A stretch of 64,000 nucleotides of DNA from Epithemia pelagica. Taxonomy: Eukaryota > Bacillariophyta > Bacillariophyceae > Surirellales > Surirellaceae. Numbering within the stretch: position 1 is the first letter of the stretch; each line of letters begins with the position of its first letter. Location of the stretch: contig OX337234.1 in NCBI GenBank assembly GCA_946965045.2, positions 1,054,001 through 1,118,000 of the forward strand, written 5' to 3'. The position numbers and the translations under genes were made by a program. This document shows positions 62,938-64,000 of the stretch, one piece after another. The notes under the pieces are model-generated. The model worked only from the letters and a program-made list of their open reading frames with translations. It did not search any database and was not told the origin of the DNA.

Positions 62938-63957
62938 GACAAGATGATTCTCATTACGATGTTACAAATGCGCGACAATATATGGCCGAATTTGTGCGTC
63001 GAAACGGGGAAGCACGATATGCAGTTAAGAGATTGCATCGTGATTTGAACGATTTGGAAAGAACACGGGGGATGATAGACTTGGCTATTGAAGCCAAGAT
63101 TCTTTCATTTGTATGGCATCCGAATATCAGTAGGTTTTGCATCTCTGCGTTCCCCTGCTTCCCACCTTGAAACAATTTGGTCTCTCATATCAAATCATTT
63201 GTTTTCGTCTCTCCAGTAAAAATGCGTGGAGTTGCTGCAGGCCCAACGCTGAACCCAACTTTCTTTATCGTTATGGATCGTTTGCACGTATCCCTACCCG
63301 AAAAAATGGAAGAATGGGCGCAGATTCAATCGGAACATCAGGGCTCTATTTTTGGAATCGGCTCTAATAAGCCTGAAATGAGGCAATTGCTGCAAGAGCG
63401 TCTAAGGGTGGCGTATGATCTCGCAGCTGCGTTCTCGTACATGCATGACAAGAAGTAAGTGATGATGCTGCTGTACCTCGATCCTCGATATACCATCGGA
63501 ACATATTTTGATCTCAGTGTCTCTCTTTGTAATCAGGCTTGTTTACCGAGATATCAAGCAGGAAAACATTGGTTTTGATGTCCGGGGTGATGTCAAAGTG
63601 TTTGATTTTGGGTTGTGCAAGGGTTTGTTGCCATCAAGAAAGACCAAAGACGTTAATGGTCGAGATTTGTATGGGTTTAACCTGACTTCTCGAACTGGGT
63701 CCGTACCCTACATGGCACCGGAAGTCGCCGAATGTAAACCTTATGATTGCAAAGCAGATGTCTTCTCTTTTGCCATTCTCCTCTGGGAAATGCTGGCCCT
63801 TCGGACAGCGTTCAAAGGATACTCGAGGAAAGAGTTCCTGGATCGCGTTGTCAGACGAAGAGAAAGATTAATAGTAAACCGATTATGGCCATCACTGACA
63901 AGAACAGTGATCAAGGAAGCATGGGACAATGACACACAAAAAAGACCCGACATGAAG
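62938..63957 (+). CDS. Protein kinase (TKL-like Ser/Thr), multi-exon, runs off window
   Basis: Exons 62938-63129, 63217-63454 and 63537-63957, with introns of 87 and 82 bp (GTAGGT/CCAG; GTAAGT/TCAG). All junctions are in frame, and a donor GTAGGT at 63958 leads out of the window. Kinase motifs: AVKRL (ATP-binding Lys), VYRDIKQENIGF (catalytic loop, YRD for HRD), VFDFGLC (DFG), GSVPYMAPEV (APE), ADVFSFAILLWEML. The Gly-rich loop is not in the first exon seen, so an upstream exon is missing or the 5' end is truncated. It is head to head with the nuclease gene. The two possible 3' splice sites lie within nine bases. Confidence 0.78.
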
Positions 63958-64000
63958 GTAGGTTCTGGTTATCTGCTTTGGTGCTTCAATCTGTCTACGG
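63958..64000 (+). other. Start of next kinase intron (window edge)
   Basis: GTAGGTTCTGG donor directly after GACATGAAG. The remaining kinase C-lobe lies beyond the window. Confidence 0.7.

Overview
This window is nuclear DNA of a eukaryotic microalga, most likely a pennate diatom. The reasons are several Ty1/copia elements of the CoDi type, short GT-AG introns, a leishmanolysin-like peptidase, RHS/Crinkler-type P-loop proteins, and a gene-poor layout crowded with transposons. The genus cannot be fixed from sequence alone. There is no sign of bacterial organisation.

Layout. 1-6003 (-): a Copia element (E1) with a coiled-coil ORF translationally overlapping gag; its left LTR is cut by the window edge. 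6509-8728 (+): an apparently intact M8 leishmanolysin-like peptidase. 8999-14930 (+): a second Copia element (E2) with a 1-nt pol frameshift and a truncated 3' LTR. 15186-20100: segmental block A, holding an M8 peptidase relic, a two-repeat Myb/SANT gene and an RHS-like NTPase. 20342-25455 (+): a third Copia element (E3), whose RNase H end reappears 18.5 kb downstream at 43966. The separating segment, 25456-43965, is an 18,510-bp DNA transposon with TIRs starting CATCTAAGG and a 2-bp CA target duplication. 44615-45640: the E3 LTR followed by the N-terminal half of a gag. 45730-51712: a fourth LTR element (E4) with 723-bp LTRs and a perfect GATTG target duplication. 52101-52438: a 338-bp TA-flanked MITE. 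52441-57172: block B, a diverged copy of block A. 57293-60329: nested inverted-repeat elements. 61721-62929 (-) and 62938-63957 (+): a PD-(D/E)XK nuclease-like gene head to head with a protein kinase gene that runs off the window.

The giant transposon is the standout. It encodes a CACTA/Plavaka-like transposase with an N-terminal C2HC zinc finger and a divergent partner gene sharing a 560-bp spacer (an arrangement like TnpD/TnpA). It also carries a convergent pair of paralogous Cys-rich proteins, and a long minus-strand unit encoding two RING fingers and a C-terminal double-stranded-beta-helix region resembling 2OG-Fe(II) (JBP/TET-type) dioxygenases. Two ORF junctions carry A_AAA_AAN slippery heptamers in the right phase for -1 frameshifting, and both termini carry dense subterminal motifs. 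I infer an autonomous giant CACTA-superfamily element with ubiquitin-ligase and possibly DNA-modifying cargo. The homology statements rest on motif reading, not on database searches.
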